38,553 nucleotides of DNA from Arthrobacter mobilis. Its GTDB lineage: Bacteria; Actinomycetota; Actinomycetes; Actinomycetales; Micrococcaceae. The notes under the pieces were generated by a model. It was not told where the DNA came from, ran no database searches, and saw nothing but the letters and a program-made list of their open reading frames with translations. This document shows, one piece after another, positions 7,774 through 18,184 of the stretch. How positions within the stretch are numbered: the first letter of the stretch is position 1; each line of letters begins with the position of its first letter. The stretch covers positions 97,595 through 136,147 of the forward strand of contig NZ_JAAZSQ010000006.1 of NCBI RefSeq assembly GCF_012395835.1, read 5' to 3'. Made by a program: the position numbers and the translations under genes.

Positions 7774-9207
7774 ATGACCGAGCCACCCGCCTCCGCAGCA
7801 TCCGGGGCGATGGCGGCCACCTACCGGTCCCTGACAGCCGGGCTCCTGGCCATCATCACCTTCTCTGCGTTCGAGGCGATGGCGGTGGCCACGGCGATGC
7901 CGGCAGTGGCCCGCGAACTGGACGGCCAGTCCGGCTACGGGCTGGCGTTCTCCATGTTCCTGACCGCTTCGCTGCTGGGGTCGGTCCTGGGCGGCCTGTG
8001 GTGCGATGCACGCGGGCCCAGGCCCGCGGTGGGGACCGGGCTGGGCCTGACCGTGGCGGGACTGGTGCTCTCCGGCCTGGCCGGCGAATTCTGGATCTTC
8101 ACTGCCGGCCGCGCCGTCGCCGGGCTCGGCGGCGGGTTCATGATCGTGGCCGTCTATGTGATCATCGGGCAGGCCTATCCGCAGAAGCTGCAGCCGGTGG
8201 TGTTCGGCTGGATCGCAGCGGCCTGGGTGGTGCCCTCGCTGGTGGGACCCCTGGCGGCCGGGCTGGTGACCCAGTACGTGTCCTGGCGGCTGGTGTTCTA
8301 CGGGGTTGCGCCGCTGGTGCTGGCCTCCGTGCTGGCCGTCTGGCCAAGGATCCGCCGGCTGGGTGCTCCGCAGGCGGCGGAGTCCGGGCCCCGGCGGCGC
8401 GGCGGCCGCCGCCGGGCGCTGCGCGGGCTGGTTCTGGCTGCCGGCGTCTTCCTGGCCCAGTGGGCCGGCTTCGAGGCCGTGGACGCCGCCGCAGGCCGTG
8501 CCGCCGGGCTCTACCTGCTGGCCGCAGCCGGAGTGGTCCTGGCGGTGTGCGTGCTGCCCGGGCTGATGCCCGCCGGCCTGCTGCGGCTGCGGCGGGGACT
8601 GCCCAGCGTCGTCCTGACCCGCGGCGCCCTCAATGTCGCCTTCTTCGGGGCCGAGGCCTTTGTGCCGCTGATGCTGGTGGTCTCCCGCGGCCTTGACCCG
8701 GCGACGGCGGGGCTGGCGCTGACCGCCGGCGCCTTGGGGTGGAGCATCGGCTCGTTCATCCAGGCCAAGGCAGGCCGGCGGCGGCACCTGCTGCTTGTCC
8801 TCGGGCCCGGCCTGCTGGGCGCGTGCCTGGGTGCAATGGCGCTGGCCGCCGGCCCGCAGGTGCCGTTCTGGGTCCTGGTGGTGGTCTGGGGCCTTGCCGG
8901 GCTGTCCATGGGAATGGCCCTGTCCACCACCTCGGTACTGGTGCTGGAGCTTTCCGCGCCGGCCGAACGGGGCCGGAATTCGTCCTCGCTGCAGTTGGCC
9001 GACCAGCTCGGCGGTGTCGTCGGCACCGCCGGAGCCGGTGGGCTGTTCACCCTGCTGCACCGCCCCGGCAACCCGGCGGACAGCGGCGTTTTTGCCGCGA
9101 TCTGGCTTGTGCTGGCGGCCTGCGCCGCCGCAGGCCTGTACACTGGCTGGCGCAGTTCAACGCGCCGGGCCACAGCTGCGACCAAGGAGGAGATCAGGAG
9201 CGTATGA
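7774..9207 (+). CDS. MFS transporter, drug:H+ antiporter-like
   Basis: 477 residues with about 12-14 hydrophobic segments. The N-terminal half carries the MFS motif A region in degenerate form (GGLWCDARGPRPAV, about 73-86), and FTAGRAVAGLGGGFMIVA (about 110-127) follows in the position of the motif-B arginine helix. The overall pattern resembles the EmrB/QacA type of efflux permease. No good Shine-Dalgarno precedes the ATG; GTG or ATG codons slightly downstream are alternatives. Its stop overlaps the start of the helicase gene (ATGA), so the two are translationally coupled, although no functional link is evident. Substrate unknown. Confidence 0.88.
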   Translation: MTEPPASAASGAMAATYRSLTAGLLAIITFSAFEAMAVATAMPAVARELDGQSGYGLAFSMFLTASLLGSVLGGLWCDARGPRPAVGTGLGLTVAGLVLSGLAGEFWIFTAGRAVAGLGGGFMIVAVYVIIGQAYPQKLQPVVFGWIAAAWVVPSLVGPLAAGLVTQYVSWRLVFYGVAPLVLASVLAVWPRIRRLGAPQAAESGPRRRGGRRRALRGLVLAAGVFLAQWAGFEAVDAAAGRAAGLYLLAAAGVVLAVCVLPGLMPAGLLRLRRGLPSVVLTRGALNVAFFGAEAFVPLMLVVSRGLDPATAGLALTAGALGWSIGSFIQAKAGRRRHLLLVLGPGLLGACLGAMALAAGPQVPFWVLVVVWGLAGLSMGMALSTTSVLVLELSAPAERGRNSSSLQLADQLGGVVGTAGAGGLFTLLHRPGNPADSGVFAAIWLVLAACAAAGLYTGWRSSTRRATAATKEEIRSV

Positions 9208-10985
9208 GCAATGACACGCTCTTCGGCGCCGGACCGGCCCTGCCGCCTGCCTATCCGGAACGTGCCGCCTGGGGCACCGCGCCGAAACTGCGCCAGTGGC
9301 AGGCCGAGGCGCTCCAGAAGTACTTCGACATGGCCCCGCAGGACTTCCTGGCCGTGGCGACCCCGGGCGCCGGTAAGACAACCTTCGCGCTCCGGGTGGC
9401 CACCGAGCTGGTCGGCCGGGGTACCGTCAACCGGATCGTCGTCGTCGCCCCCACGGACCACCTCAAGCGCCAGTGGGCGGACGCCGCGGCCCGGGTGGGC
9501 CTGGCGATCGATCCGAACTTCAAGAACTCCGACGGCGCACACGGCCGGGACTTCATCGGCGTCGCCGTCACCTACGCCCAGGTGGCGATGAAGCCGATGC
9601 TGCACCGGGCCAAGACCGAGGCGGCCCGGACCCTGGTGATCCTGGACGAGATCCACCACGGCGGCGACGCGCTCTCCTGGGGCGACGGCATCCGCGAGGC
9701 CTTCGAACCGGCGGCGCGCCGGCTCGCGCTGACCGGAACCCCGTTCCGCTCCGACACCGCCGCGATTCCGTTCGTGGACTATGTCGAGGACAAGGACGGC
9801 ATCCGCCGTTCCCGGGCCGACTACACCTACGGCTACGGCAACGCCCTGCGCGACCACGTGGTGCGCCCGGTGATCTTCATGGCCTACTCCGGGCAGATGC
9901 GCTGGCGCACCAGCGCCGGGGATGAGATCGCGGCGTCGCTGGGCGAGGCGGCGGTGACCAAGGACGTCACCGCCCAGGCCTGGCGGACGGCGCTGAACCC
10001 GCAGGGGCAGTGGATTCCGGCGGTGCTGGCCGCGGCGGACAAGCGCCTGACCGAGGTGCGCCGCTCGGTACCCGATGCCGGCGGCCTGGTCATCGCCACG
10101 GACCACGACGACGCCCGGGCCTATGCGGGGCAGCTGAAGCGGATCACCGGCGAGTCGGCCACCGTGATCCTCTCCGACGACGCCGGGGCCTCGCAGAAGA
10201 TCGAGGAGTTCTCTGCCGGGGAGTCGCGCTGGATGGTGGCCGTGCGCATGGTTTCCGAAGGCGTGGATGTGCCGCGCCTGGCCGTGGGCGTGTACGCGAC
10301 CTCGACCGCGACCCCGCTGTTCTTCGCCCAGGCCATCGGCCGGTTCGTGCGTGCCCGCAAGCGTGGGGAGACCGCCTCGGTCTTCCTGCCGTCGGTGCCC
10401 AACCTGATGGCCCTGGCCAGCCAGATGGAGGTCGAGCGGGACCACGCGCTGGACCGGCCGGAGAAGGACACCGGCGAGGACTACATTCCCGAAGAAGCGA
10501 TGATGGAGGAGGCCAACCGCGAGGAGAAGGCCTCCGACTCGCTGACCAAGGGCAAGTACGAGGCGCTGGAATCCCAGGCAGCCTTCGACCGGGTGCTGTT
10601 CGACGGCGGCGAGTTTGGCACCGGCGGCGAGGTCGGCTCCGAGGAGGAGCTGGACTTCCTCGGCATTCCGGGCCTGCTCGACGCCGACCAGGTGGGCGTG
10701 CTGCTGCGCCAGCGCCAGCAGGAACAGCAGTCCCGCAAGCGCGGCCGGGCCGCGGCTGCTCCGGAGCCGGCCGTGGAGGTCGTGGACCATCGCCAGTTGA
10801 CCGAACTGCGCAACCAGCTGGCCAGGAACGTCTCGGCGTGGTCCGCGCGCTCCGGGATGCCGCACGGCGTCGTCCACGCCGAGCTGCGCCGCGTCTGCGG
10901 CGGTCCGGCTGTTGCGCAGGCCAACGAGGAGCAGCTGAGCCGGCGGCTGAAAAAGCTCCAGGACTGGTTCATCGGCCGCAAATAA
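9204..10985 (+). CDS. DEAD/DEAH-type superfamily 2 helicase
   Basis: 593 residues. Helicase motifs appear in order: motif I ATPGAGKTT (52-60), motif II DEIHH (148-152), motif III LTGTPFRSD (176-184) and motif VI QAIGRFVRARKRGE (376-389). The core resembles the ResIII/Helicase_C pair seen in restriction-enzyme R subunits and XPB-like helicases, but no nuclease or methylase partner lies nearby. The last 170 residues are charged and helical with no recognised domain. Start: ATG overlapping the MFS stop, preceded by AGGAGATCAGGAG. It is an ATP-dependent nucleic acid translocase; substrate and process are unknown. Confidence 0.92.
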   Translation: MSNDTLFGAGPALPPAYPERAAWGTAPKLRQWQAEALQKYFDMAPQDFLAVATPGAGKTTFALRVATELVGRGTVNRIVVVAPTDHLKRQWADAAARVGLAIDPNFKNSDGAHGRDFIGVAVTYAQVAMKPMLHRAKTEAARTLVILDEIHHGGDALSWGDGIREAFEPAARRLALTGTPFRSDTAAIPFVDYVEDKDGIRRSRADYTYGYGNALRDHVVRPVIFMAYSGQMRWRTSAGDEIAASLGEAAVTKDVTAQAWRTALNPQGQWIPAVLAAADKRLTEVRRSVPDAGGLVIATDHDDARAYAGQLKRITGESATVILSDDAGASQKIEEFSAGESRWMVAVRMVSEGVDVPRLAVGVYATSTATPLFFAQAIGRFVRARKRGETASVFLPSVPNLMALASQMEVERDHALDRPEKDTGEDYIPEEAMMEEANREEKASDSLTKGKYEALESQAAFDRVLFDGGEFGTGGEVGSEEELDFLGIPGLLDADQVGVLLRQRQQEQQSRKRGRAAAAPEPAVEVVDHRQLTELRNQLARNVSAWSARSGMPHGVVHAELRRVCGGPAVAQANEEQLSRRLKKLQDWFIGRK

Positions 10986-11002
10986 CCCGTCCGCCCCTCG
11001 TG

Positions 11003-11061
11003 CCCCTTCCAAAAACCGGCCGGCAGTTGCTGGACAACTGCCGGCCGGTTCTTGGAAGGGG
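11003..11061. terminator. Bidirectional terminator between helicase and pncA
   Basis: Two 27-base arms, CCCCTTCC...CAGTTG and its reverse complement, pair with a single mismatch around the five-base loop CTGGA. It lies between the convergent helicase and pncA stop codons and can serve both strands. It is the longest stem in the window. Confidence 0.8.
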
Positions 11062-11069
11062 CGGCGGGG

Positions 11070-11687
11070 TCAGACGGTGCGGAGGACTTCTATGCCGTTG
11101 TCCTCGAACTCGGCGAGGGTCTGCTCGATCCGCTCCTGGTTGATTCCCGCGGTCAGCGGCAGGATCACCGAGGTGGTGTAGCCGGCCTGCGCCGCATCCA
11201 GCGCTGTGGCCCGGACGCAGTAGTCGGTGGCCAGCCCGGCGATTACCACCTCGTCGACCTCGTTCTGCCGCAGCCAGTCGTCCAGCGTGACCAGGTCGGC
11301 GTCGTCGACCTCCTCGTCCCGCTCGCCGGTGGGCACCTCGTCCTCCGGCGCGAGCACCGCTTCGAAGCCGGAATACGCCGCCTCGTAGGCCCCCTTGCGG
11401 AAATAGGCGTCGATGGCGTCCGTGTCCAGGTCCGGATGCAGCAGGGCCCCCTTGGTGCCGGCCACACAGTGTTTCGGCCAGCTGTCCACGTAGTCCGGTT
11501 CCTCGGCGAAGTGGCTTCCCGGCTCGATGTGCCAGTCCTGGGTGGCCACCACGAAGTCATAGCGCTCGGGCTGGTTCTCCAAGTGCTCGCTGATGTCCGC
11601 GGCCACCTGCGCACCGCCGGGCACCGCCAGCGTGCCGCCTTCACAGAAGTCGTTCTGCACGTCCACGATGATCAGTGCCCGGGTCAT
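11070..11687 (-). CDS. pncA: Nicotinamidase / isochorismatase-family hydrolase
   Basis: 205 residues. The Asp-Lys-Cys triad is visible: D9 (IIVDVQNDF), K98 (YFRKGAY) and C157 (GLATDYCVRA). Metal ligands are D51, H53 and H73 (TQDWH and PKHCV), with H59 nearby. This set is characteristic of nicotinamidase, which hydrolyses nicotinamide to nicotinate and ammonia. Its ATG overlaps the stop codon of pncB by 4 bp, so the pair forms an NAD-salvage operon in the order pncB-pncA: PncA makes nicotinate and PncB uses it. Context makes nicotinamidase more likely than other isochorismatase-fold enzymes. Confidence 0.92.
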   Translation of the reverse strand: MTRALIIVDVQNDFCEGGTLAVPGGAQVAADISEHLENQPERYDFVVATQDWHIEPGSHFAEEPDYVDSWPKHCVAGTKGALLHPDLDTDAIDAYFRKGAYEAAYSGFEAVLAPEDEVPTGERDEEVDDADLVTLDDWLRQNEVDEVVIAGLATDYCVRATALDAAQAGYTTSVILPLTAGINQERIEQTLAEFEDNGIEVLRTV

Positions 11688-13015
11688 GGCTGCTCCTCGA
11701 ATACTGTGGGGATGGCCGGCTCGCCGCGCTGCAGGCGGTACACCGTGCCGGGCAGTTCGGCCATGGAGGCCGCATGGCGCTCGATGCCGCGCCGGACGCC
11801 TTCGGGCCCGGTCCAGCCGTCGAACAGTTCGCCGTTCTTCATGAACTGCTGCAGCAGCGGCCGGTCGTTGCCGTCGTCGGCCGGCCGGTGGCCGACGCCG
11901 AGGATCTCTGCCGTGGCCGTGCCCTCGTCATCCAGCCTTCTCAGGGCGTACTTGCGTCCGCCCACCGAGACCTTGTCCTTGGCTTTCTTGGCCACCGGTT
12001 CCTGGACGCCCTGGCTGTTCTCGCGGCTGACCAGCTTGTAGACCATGCTCGCGGTCGGCGCCCCGGAGCCGGTGACCAGTTCGGTGCCGACGCCGTAGGA
12101 ATCCACCGGCGCCGAGGCCAGGGCCGCAATGGCGTATTCGTCCAGGTCCGAGGTCACCGTGATGCGCGTGGTGTGGTTGCCGAGGTCGTCCAGCAGTTTG
12201 CGGACCCACTGGGCCTGGGTGACCAGGTCCCCGGAATCCAGCCGGACGCCGCCCAGGGCGGGGCCGGCCAGCTCCACCGCCGTGCGTACGGCGGTTTCGA
12301 CGTCGTAGGTATCCACCAGCAGCGTGGTGCCGGCGCCCATCGAGGCCAGCTGGGCCTCGAAGGCCTCCCGTTCGCCGTCGTGCAGCAGGGTGAACGAGTG
12401 CGCCGCGGTCCCCACCGTCGTCAGTCCGTAGCGGAAGCCCGCCTCCAGGTTCGAGGTACTGTCGAAGCCGGCGATAATGGCCGCCCGGGCCGCGGCGACG
12501 GCGGATTCTTCGTGGGTGCGGCGCGAGCCCATTTCAATGCAGGGGCGCCCGCCGGCGGCCCCGGACATCCGGGATGCGGCGGAAGCGATGGCACAATCGT
12601 GGTTCAGTGCCGAGAGGATGAAGGTCTCCAGGATGCAGGCCTCGGCAAAGCTGGACTCCACGATCAGCACCGGCGAGTACGGGAAGTACGCCTCACCCTC
12701 GGCATAGCCGTAGACATCCCCGGTGAAGCGGAAGTTGGCCAGATAATCCACGGTCGCCTGGTTGACCACCTTGGTGCGGGCCAGGAAGTCCAGCTGCTCG
12801 TCCCGGAAGGTGAAGTTCCGGATGCCTTCGAGGATCCTGCCGGTGCCGGCCACAATGCCGTAGCGGCGCCCCTCCGGGAGCCGGCGGGCGAATGCCTCGA
12901 ACACCGAGCGCCGGTGGGCCGCACCGGAATGCAGCGCGGCCTGGAGCATGGTCAGCTCATAGTGGTCGGTATACAGGGAGGTGCTGGGGTGGTTCCAGCC
13001 TGCAGCGTCGGTCAC
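11684..13015 (-). CDS. pncB: Nicotinate phosphoribosyltransferase
   Basis: 443 residues, the usual length. It makes nicotinate mononucleotide from nicotinate and PRPP, with ATP hydrolysis. Family features: [19 protein letters not shown] near the N-terminus (substrate pocket), [31 protein letters not shown], and [20 protein letters not shown] in the C-terminal half (phosphoribosyl site). The start is GTG with GAAAG directly upstream and a TACAGT -10 box seven bases away, so it may be leaderless or have a minimal leader. It is translationally coupled to pncA. Confidence 0.95.
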   Translation of the reverse strand: MTDAAGWNHPSTSLYTDHYELTMLQAALHSGAAHRRSVFEAFARRLPEGRRYGIVAGTGRILEGIRNFTFRDEQLDFLARTKVVNQATVDYLANFRFTGDVYGYAEGEAYFPYSPVLIVESSFAEACILETFILSALNHDCAIASAASRMSGAAGGRPCIEMGSRRTHEESAVAAARAAIIAGFDSTSNLEAGFRYGLTTVGTAAHSFTLLHDGEREAFEAQLASMGAGTTLLVDTYDVETAVRTAVELAGPALGGVRLDSGDLVTQAQWVRKLLDDLGNHTTRITVTSDLDEYAIAALASAPVDSYGVGTELVTGSGAPTASMVYKLVSRENSQGVQEPVAKKAKDKVSVGGRKYALRRLDDEGTATAEILGVGHRPADDGNDRPLLQQFMKNGELFDGWTGPEGVRRGIERHAASMAELPGTVYRLQRGEPAIPTVFEEQP

Positions 13016-13022
13016 CTTTCAA

Positions 13023-13028
13023 ACTGTA
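13023..13028 (-). promoter_or_regulatory. -10 box TACAGT of the pncB-pncA operon
   Basis: On the minus strand TACAGT stands seven bases before the GTG start of pncB. It faces the clpS promoter about 100 bp away, so the two units are divergent. Confidence 0.45.
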
Positions 13029-13123
13029 GTCCGCCCTTCGCCCTCCGAGTACCGCTCCGGGCCGCCGGACGACCCCGGAGCGGACACGTGGTGCCGGCGA
13101 AACCACGGGAGCGCCTCAATCCC

Positions 13124-13129
13124 TAGAAT
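13124..13129 (+). promoter_or_regulatory. -10 box TAGAAT of a leaderless clpS promoter
   Basis: TAGAAT is seven bases before the ATG at 13137. It overlaps the in-frame ATG at 13128, which makes the latter unlikely to be translated. Confidence 0.5.
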
Positions 13130-13136
13130 GGAACTC

Positions 13137-13496
13137 ATGAGTCTGACCACCCTGCCGGCCCCCGCCGGGTCCGTTCCGGTGCCCGCGCCCGTTTTGTCCA
13201 CCGTGCTGGAGGCCGGCACCGGGACCGAGACCGGAACCGAGGTCCAGGGAGCCACCGCCGCCGACGTACCTTGGGCGGTCATCGTCTGGAACGATCCGGT
13301 GAACCTGATGAGCTATGTCAGCTACGTGTTCCAGAGCTACTTCGGCTACTCGGAAACCAAGGCCAACCAGCTGATGCTTGAGGTCCACCATCAGGGCAAA
13401 TCGGTGGTCGCTACCGGCAGCCGCGAAAAGGCCGAGCAGGATACCGTTGCCATGCACTCCTACGGGCTCTGGGCCACTTACCAGAAATCCGAATAG
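13137..13496 (+). CDS. clpS: ATP-dependent Clp protease adaptor ClpS
   Basis: 119 residues. ClpS delivers N-degron substrates to the ClpC/ClpA-ClpP protease. The core is clear: [20 protein letters not shown] (the N-D-x-x-N substrate pocket), then [20 protein letters not shown] and the region ending [15 protein letters not shown]. An N-terminal extension of about 40 residues, rich in Pro, Thr and Gly, precedes the core; ClpS N-termini are flexible. It is the first gene of a plus-strand run with DUF2017 (20 bp gap) and murI, an arrangement I recall as conserved in related actinobacteria. Confidence 0.95.
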   Translation: MSLTTLPAPAGSVPVPAPVLSTVLEAGTGTETGTEVQGATAADVPWAVIVWNDPVNLMSYVSYVFQSYFGYSETKANQLMLEVHHQGKSVVATGSREKAEQDTVAMHSYGLWATYQKSE

Positions 13497-13516
13497 GGAC
13501 CTCGGAAAGGACACGG

Positions 13517-14092
13517 ATGGCCAGGGCATTCAAGCACACCCGCAAAGGCATTACCGGCTACCTCGAGCCGAGCGAGCGCGATCTGATCCGCCGCCTTTTC
13601 CAGGACATCATCGGCATGCTGGAACCGGAGGATGCCGCCGGCGAGGATCCGCTGGTTGCCCTGGTGGGGCTGGACCTGAACGCCACCCGGCCCCGGGACA
13701 GCGCCCTGCTGCGCCTGCTGCCGGACGCGGTCCGGGAGGACGACGCCGGGGCCCTGGAGTTCCGCCGGCTCACCGAGCGCTCGCTGCGGGAAGAGAAGCT
13801 GGCGGCGCTGCGCGCCAGCTCCCTGCTGCTGGAACGGAACCACCTGCAGCTGAGCGAGGAGCAGGCCCTGCTTTTTGCCCGGGCAGTCAACGACGTGCGC
13901 CTGGTGCTCGCCGACCGCCTGAAGATCAGGACGGACGAGGATGCGCAGGCGCTGCACGACATCGATGACTGGTCGCAGGCGGAGGACGTGGATACCTATC
14001 TGGCGCTGGTGTACAACTTCCTGACCTGGTTGCAGGAGGCGCTGATGCAGGCGCTGCTGGACGGGCTCGGGCATGCGTCAGAGTCCCAATAA
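13517..14092 (+). CDS. DUF2017 domain protein
   Basis: 191 residues, mainly charged and helical. It begins MARAFKHTRKGITGYLEPSE and contains FRRLTERSLREEKLAAL and VRLVLADRLKI, matching the actinobacterial DUF2017 family that usually follows clpS. Start set by GGAAAGGA seven bases upstream. Function unknown; constant pairing with clpS suggests a role in regulated proteolysis, but that is inference only. Confidence 0.88.
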   Translation: MARAFKHTRKGITGYLEPSERDLIRRLFQDIIGMLEPEDAAGEDPLVALVGLDLNATRPRDSALLRLLPDAVREDDAGALEFRRLTERSLREEKLAALRASSLLLERNHLQLSEEQALLFARAVNDVRLVLADRLKIRTDEDAQALHDIDDWSQAEDVDTYLALVYNFLTWLQEALMQALLDGLGHASESQ

Positions 14093-14164
14093 GTTGTGAG
14101 ATGGCTAACATGGCCGGGGCAGAAGTTCAATGATTCGCGGGGCAGGACTTATCCTCAGTAGATT

Positions 14165-15144
<980 letters not shown>

Positions 15145-15148
<4 letters not shown>

Positions 15149-15939
15149 ACCTGACCATTGTGGGCTGCACCGGCTCTTTCCCCGGTCCGCTCTCTCCGGC
15201 CTCCTGCTATCTGGTTTCGGCCAGCGACGGCGAACGGATCTGGCGGATCCTGCTGGACCTGGGCAACGGGGCGCTGGGCACGGCCCAGCGCTACCTCGAC
15301 CTGGAGGACATCGACGCCGTCTTCCTCAGCCACCTGCATCCGGACCACTGCATGGACCTGTGCGGCCTGCACGTGGCCGTGCGGTGGCATCCGGAGGGCT
15401 GGTCCAAGGGCCGGATCCCCGTCTGGGGTCCGGCCGACACCGCGGACCGGGTCGCCATCGCCTACGGTATGGATCCGGACCCGGGCATGCACAGCGAGTT
15501 TGAATTCCATCACTGGACCGAGCGCGAGGTGGTCAAGTTCGGTCCGTTCAACATCACCCCGTACAGCGTTCGCCACCCGGTGGACGAGGCCTATGCGATG
15601 CGGGTGGAGGCCACCGAGCCGGGACCGGACGGGCCGGTCACGCGCGTGCTGACCTATTCCGGGGACACCGACAGCTGCCCGGAGCTGGTCGAGGCGGCCC
15701 GCGACGCCGACATGTTCCTGTGCGAGGCCGCTTACCACGAGGGCCGCGACGACGCGATCGAGGGCGTCCATCTGACCGGCAAGCGCGCCGGGGCCGCCGC
15801 CACCGAAGCCAAGGTCCACCGGCTGCTGCTGACCCACCTGCCGGTCTGGAACGATTCGATCCGCACGGTCGCCGAGGCCCGCGAAACCTACTCCGGGGAG
15901 CTCGCCGTCGCCGTCGCCGGCGTCAGCTACGCGGTGTGA
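15145..15939 (+). CDS. MBL-fold metallo-hydrolase (RNase Z-like fold)
   Basis: 264 residues. The metallo-beta-lactamase motif is HLHPDH (H63, H65, D67, H68); later metal ligands are supplied around SVRHPV, YSGDTD and TGKRAG/LLLTHLP. The N-terminal strand [15 protein letters not shown] and overall layout resemble RNase Z/ElaC-type and phosphodiesterase-like members, but the exosite arm of RNase Z is not evident. It sits between murI and rph. Proximity to the 3'-processing RNase PH makes an RNA or cyclic-nucleotide substrate possible; the reaction is unproven. Confidence 0.85.
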
Positions 15940-15944
15940 GCCGA

Positions 15945-15950
15945 TAAGCT
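15945..15950 (+). promoter_or_regulatory. -10 box TAAGCT before rph
   Basis: TAAGCT is six bases before the rph ATG, the leaderless spacing; the six bases GGAGGC also contain a Shine-Dalgarno-like GGAGG, so initiation could use either route within the polycistronic run. Confidence 0.35.
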
Positions 15951-15956
15951 GGAGGC

Positions 15957-16772
15957 ATGACTTCAGTTGACCCCGGCAGCATCGTGCCCAGTCCCGCCCA
16001 GGCAACCACCGCCGCGTCCGGCGCCGTCCGTGCCGACGGGCGTACTCCGGGGCAGCTGCGGCCGATCAGCATCACCCGCGGCTGGTCCAACCAGGCCGAA
16101 GGCTCGGCGCTGATCGAGTTCGGCAATACCCGCGTGCTGTGCACTGCCTCGGTCACCGAAGGCGTCCCGCGCTGGCTCAAGGGCGAAGGCCGCGGCTGGG
16201 TGACCGCCGAATACGCGATGCTGCCGCGGGCCACGAACACCCGCTCGGACCGCGAATCCGTCAAGGGCCGCATCGGCGGGCGCACCCACGAGATCTCCAG
16301 GCTCATCGGGCGGTCCCTGCGCTCGGTGATCGACACCCGCGCCCTGGGCGAAAACACCATCGTGCTCGACTGCGATGTGCTGCAGGCCGACGGCGGCACC
16401 CGGACTGCCGCTATCACCGGTGCCTTCGTGGCACTGGCCGATGCCGTGCGCTGGGCCAAGGACAACCGGTTGATCGCGCGCGGGGCGAAACCGCTGACCG
16501 GCACCGTGGCGGCGGTGAGCGTGGGCATTATCGACGGAGTGCCGATGCTGGACCTGCCCTACGTCGAGGATGTCCGGGCCGAGACCGACATGAATGTGGT
16601 GGTCACCGGATCCGGCAAGTTCGTGGAGGTCCAGGGCACCGCCGAAGGCGCGCCGTTCGACCGCGATGAGCTCAACGCCCTCCTGGACCTGGCCCTGGCC
16701 GGGACCGCGCAGCTGGCCCAGATCCAGCGCGAGACCCTGGCGGACACTGCCGCGGAGGTCATCGGTGGCTGA
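15957..16772 (+). CDS. rph: Ribonuclease PH
   Basis: 271 residues, slightly longer than usual owing to a 25-residue N-terminal tail. It is a phosphorolytic 3'-5' exoribonuclease that trims tRNA 3' ends. Hallmarks: [42 protein letters not shown], then [16 protein letters not shown] (phosphate and metal site) and [18 protein letters not shown]. Downstream rdgB overlaps its end by 8 bp, a pairing widespread in bacteria. Confidence 0.96.
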   Translation: MTSVDPGSIVPSPAQATTAASGAVRADGRTPGQLRPISITRGWSNQAEGSALIEFGNTRVLCTASVTEGVPRWLKGEGRGWVTAEYAMLPRATNTRSDRESVKGRIGGRTHEISRLIGRSLRSVIDTRALGENTIVLDCDVLQADGGTRTAAITGAFVALADAVRWAKDNRLIARGAKPLTGTVAAVSVGIIDGVPMLDLPYVEDVRAETDMNVVVTGSGKFVEVQGTAEGAPFDRDELNALLDLALAGTAQLAQIQRETLADTAAEVIGG

Positions 16773-17391
16773 GGCACGGCTGGTCCTGGCCACCCGCAAC
16801 CAAGGCAAGCTTCGGGAACTGCGCGAACTGCTGCGCGGCCAGGTGCCCGGCCTCGACGTCGACACACAGGTGATCGACGCCGCTGCGGCCGGGGTGCCGG
16901 ACGTGAAGGAAACCGGCGTGACGTTCGCCGAGAACTCGCTGCTGAAGGCGCGCGCGGTGGCCGAGGCCACCGGCCTGGTCGCTGTGGCGGACGATTCGGG
17001 GCTGGCTGTGGACGTGCTCGGCGGTGCTCCCGGGATCTTCTCCGCGCGTTGGTGCGGGAAACATGGCGATGACGCCGCCAACCTCCGCCTGCTGCTGGAC
17101 CAGCTGGCGGACATCGGCCGCGAGCACCGCAGGGCGGCCTTCGTCTGCGCCGCCAGCGTAGTGTCGGCCGGCATAGGTGAGGTGGTCGAGGCCCGCCTGG
17201 CCGGCACACTGCTGACCGAACCGCGCGGTACCGGCGGCTTTGGCTACGACCCGATCCTGCAGCCGGCGGGTCTGGACCGCAGCTGCGCGGAGCTGTCGCC
17301 CGAGGAAAAGAACGCCATCAGCCATCGGGGACAGGCCTTCCGCGCCCTGCTGCCGCATGTCGTCAAGGCCCTCGCGAACGCGCCGCGTTGA
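16765..17391 (+). CDS. rdgB: Non-canonical purine NTP pyrophosphatase (RdgB/HAM1)
   Basis: 208 residues. It hydrolyses dITP, ITP and XTP to monophosphates, keeping deaminated purines out of DNA. The N-terminal [15 protein letters not shown] is the family signature; [48 protein letters not shown] and AISHRGQAF follow in order. Start is GTG within the end of rph; later ATG codons would cut into the fold. Confidence 0.95.
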   Translation: MAEARLVLATRNQGKLRELRELLRGQVPGLDVDTQVIDAAAAGVPDVKETGVTFAENSLLKARAVAEATGLVAVADDSGLAVDVLGGAPGIFSARWCGKHGDDAANLRLLLDQLADIGREHRRAAFVCAASVVSAGIGEVVEARLAGTLLTEPRGTGGFGYDPILQPAGLDRSCAELSPEEKNAISHRGQAFRALLPHVVKALANAPR

Positions 17392-17474
17392 GCCGCGGGC
17401 TTGGCCGGACGGCTCCCGGAGGCGCGCGGCCGGTTGGGTGATGTCACGGGGCATGGGGCAGAATTGGTGGCAAT

Positions 17475-18170
17475 ATGATGACGCACCTGACCGCCCTGAT
17501 GTCCGCAGACCATGCCGCAGGAGCGGCCCAGACTTCCGACGCCGCCACGCACCTGACCGGGGTCGCCGGCTGGGCGGTGGACATTATGGAAGCCATCGGC
17601 GCCCCGGGCGCCGGCCTGGCCATTGCGCTCGAAAACCTCTTTCCGCCGCTGCCGAGCGAGCTCATCCTGCCGCTGGCCGGCTTTACCGCCAGCCGCGGAA
17701 ACTTCAGCCTGGCCGAGGCGCTGATCTGGACCACGCTGGGTTCGGTCGCCGGCGCCCTCCTGCTGTACGGGATCGGCGCCCTGCTCGGCCGCCAGCGGAT
17801 GCGCACCATCGCCTGGAAGCTCCCGCTGGTGGATGTGGCGGACGTGGACCGGGCCGAAGCCTGGTTCAACCGCCACGGTGCCAAGGCCGTCTTCTTCGGG
17901 CGGATGATCCCGGTCTTCCGCTCGCTGATCTCCATCCCCGCCGGCATCGAGCGGATGGCCGTGTGGAAGTTCCTGCTCCTGACCACCGCAGGCAGCCTTA
18001 TCTGGAACACCGTCTTCGTGCTTGCCGGATTCTACCTGGGGGAGAACTGGCACCTCGTCGAGGGCTATGCGGACGTGTTCCAGAAGATCGTGATCGCAGC
18101 GGTGGCCGTGACAGTGACCATCTGGGTGGTCAGGCGCCTGGCCAAGGGCCGCGACAAGGCCCCGTCCTGA
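17475..18170 (+). CDS. DedA family membrane protein
   Basis: 231 residues. DedA proteins are inner-membrane proteins linked to lipid carrier (undecaprenyl phosphate) recycling and membrane homeostasis. The hallmark ENLFPPLPSELILPLAGF (about 54-71) and the FGRMIPVFRSLISIPAGIER segment (about 140-160) with its conserved arginines are both present, along with four to five hydrophobic segments. Two adjacent ATGs (17475 and 17478) offer the start. It converges on the HAD gene with only 14 bp between stop codons. Confidence 0.92.
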   Translation: MMTHLTALMSADHAAGAAQTSDAATHLTGVAGWAVDIMEAIGAPGAGLAIALENLFPPLPSELILPLAGFTASRGNFSLAEALIWTTLGSVAGALLLYGIGALLGRQRMRTIAWKLPLVDVADVDRAEAWFNRHGAKAVFFGRMIPVFRSLISIPAGIERMAVWKFLLLTTAGSLIWNTVFVLAGFYLGENWHLVEGYADVFQKIVIAAVAVTVTIWVVRRLAKGRDKAPS

Positions 18171-18184
18171 CCCGTCCGGAAGGT

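Noticed and set aside
9204-10985. SF2 helicase as part of a restriction or other phage-defence system
   Set aside because: No nuclease, methylase or other defence partner is adjacent, and the neighbours are housekeeping genes (DUF3039, pncA, pncB). A general cellular role is simpler.
8511-11012. An 833-codon minus-strand frame opposite the MFS and helicase genes
   Set aside because: The plus-strand helicase motifs are intact; the opposite frame is Gly/His/Arg-rich and repetitive in composition, without motifs.
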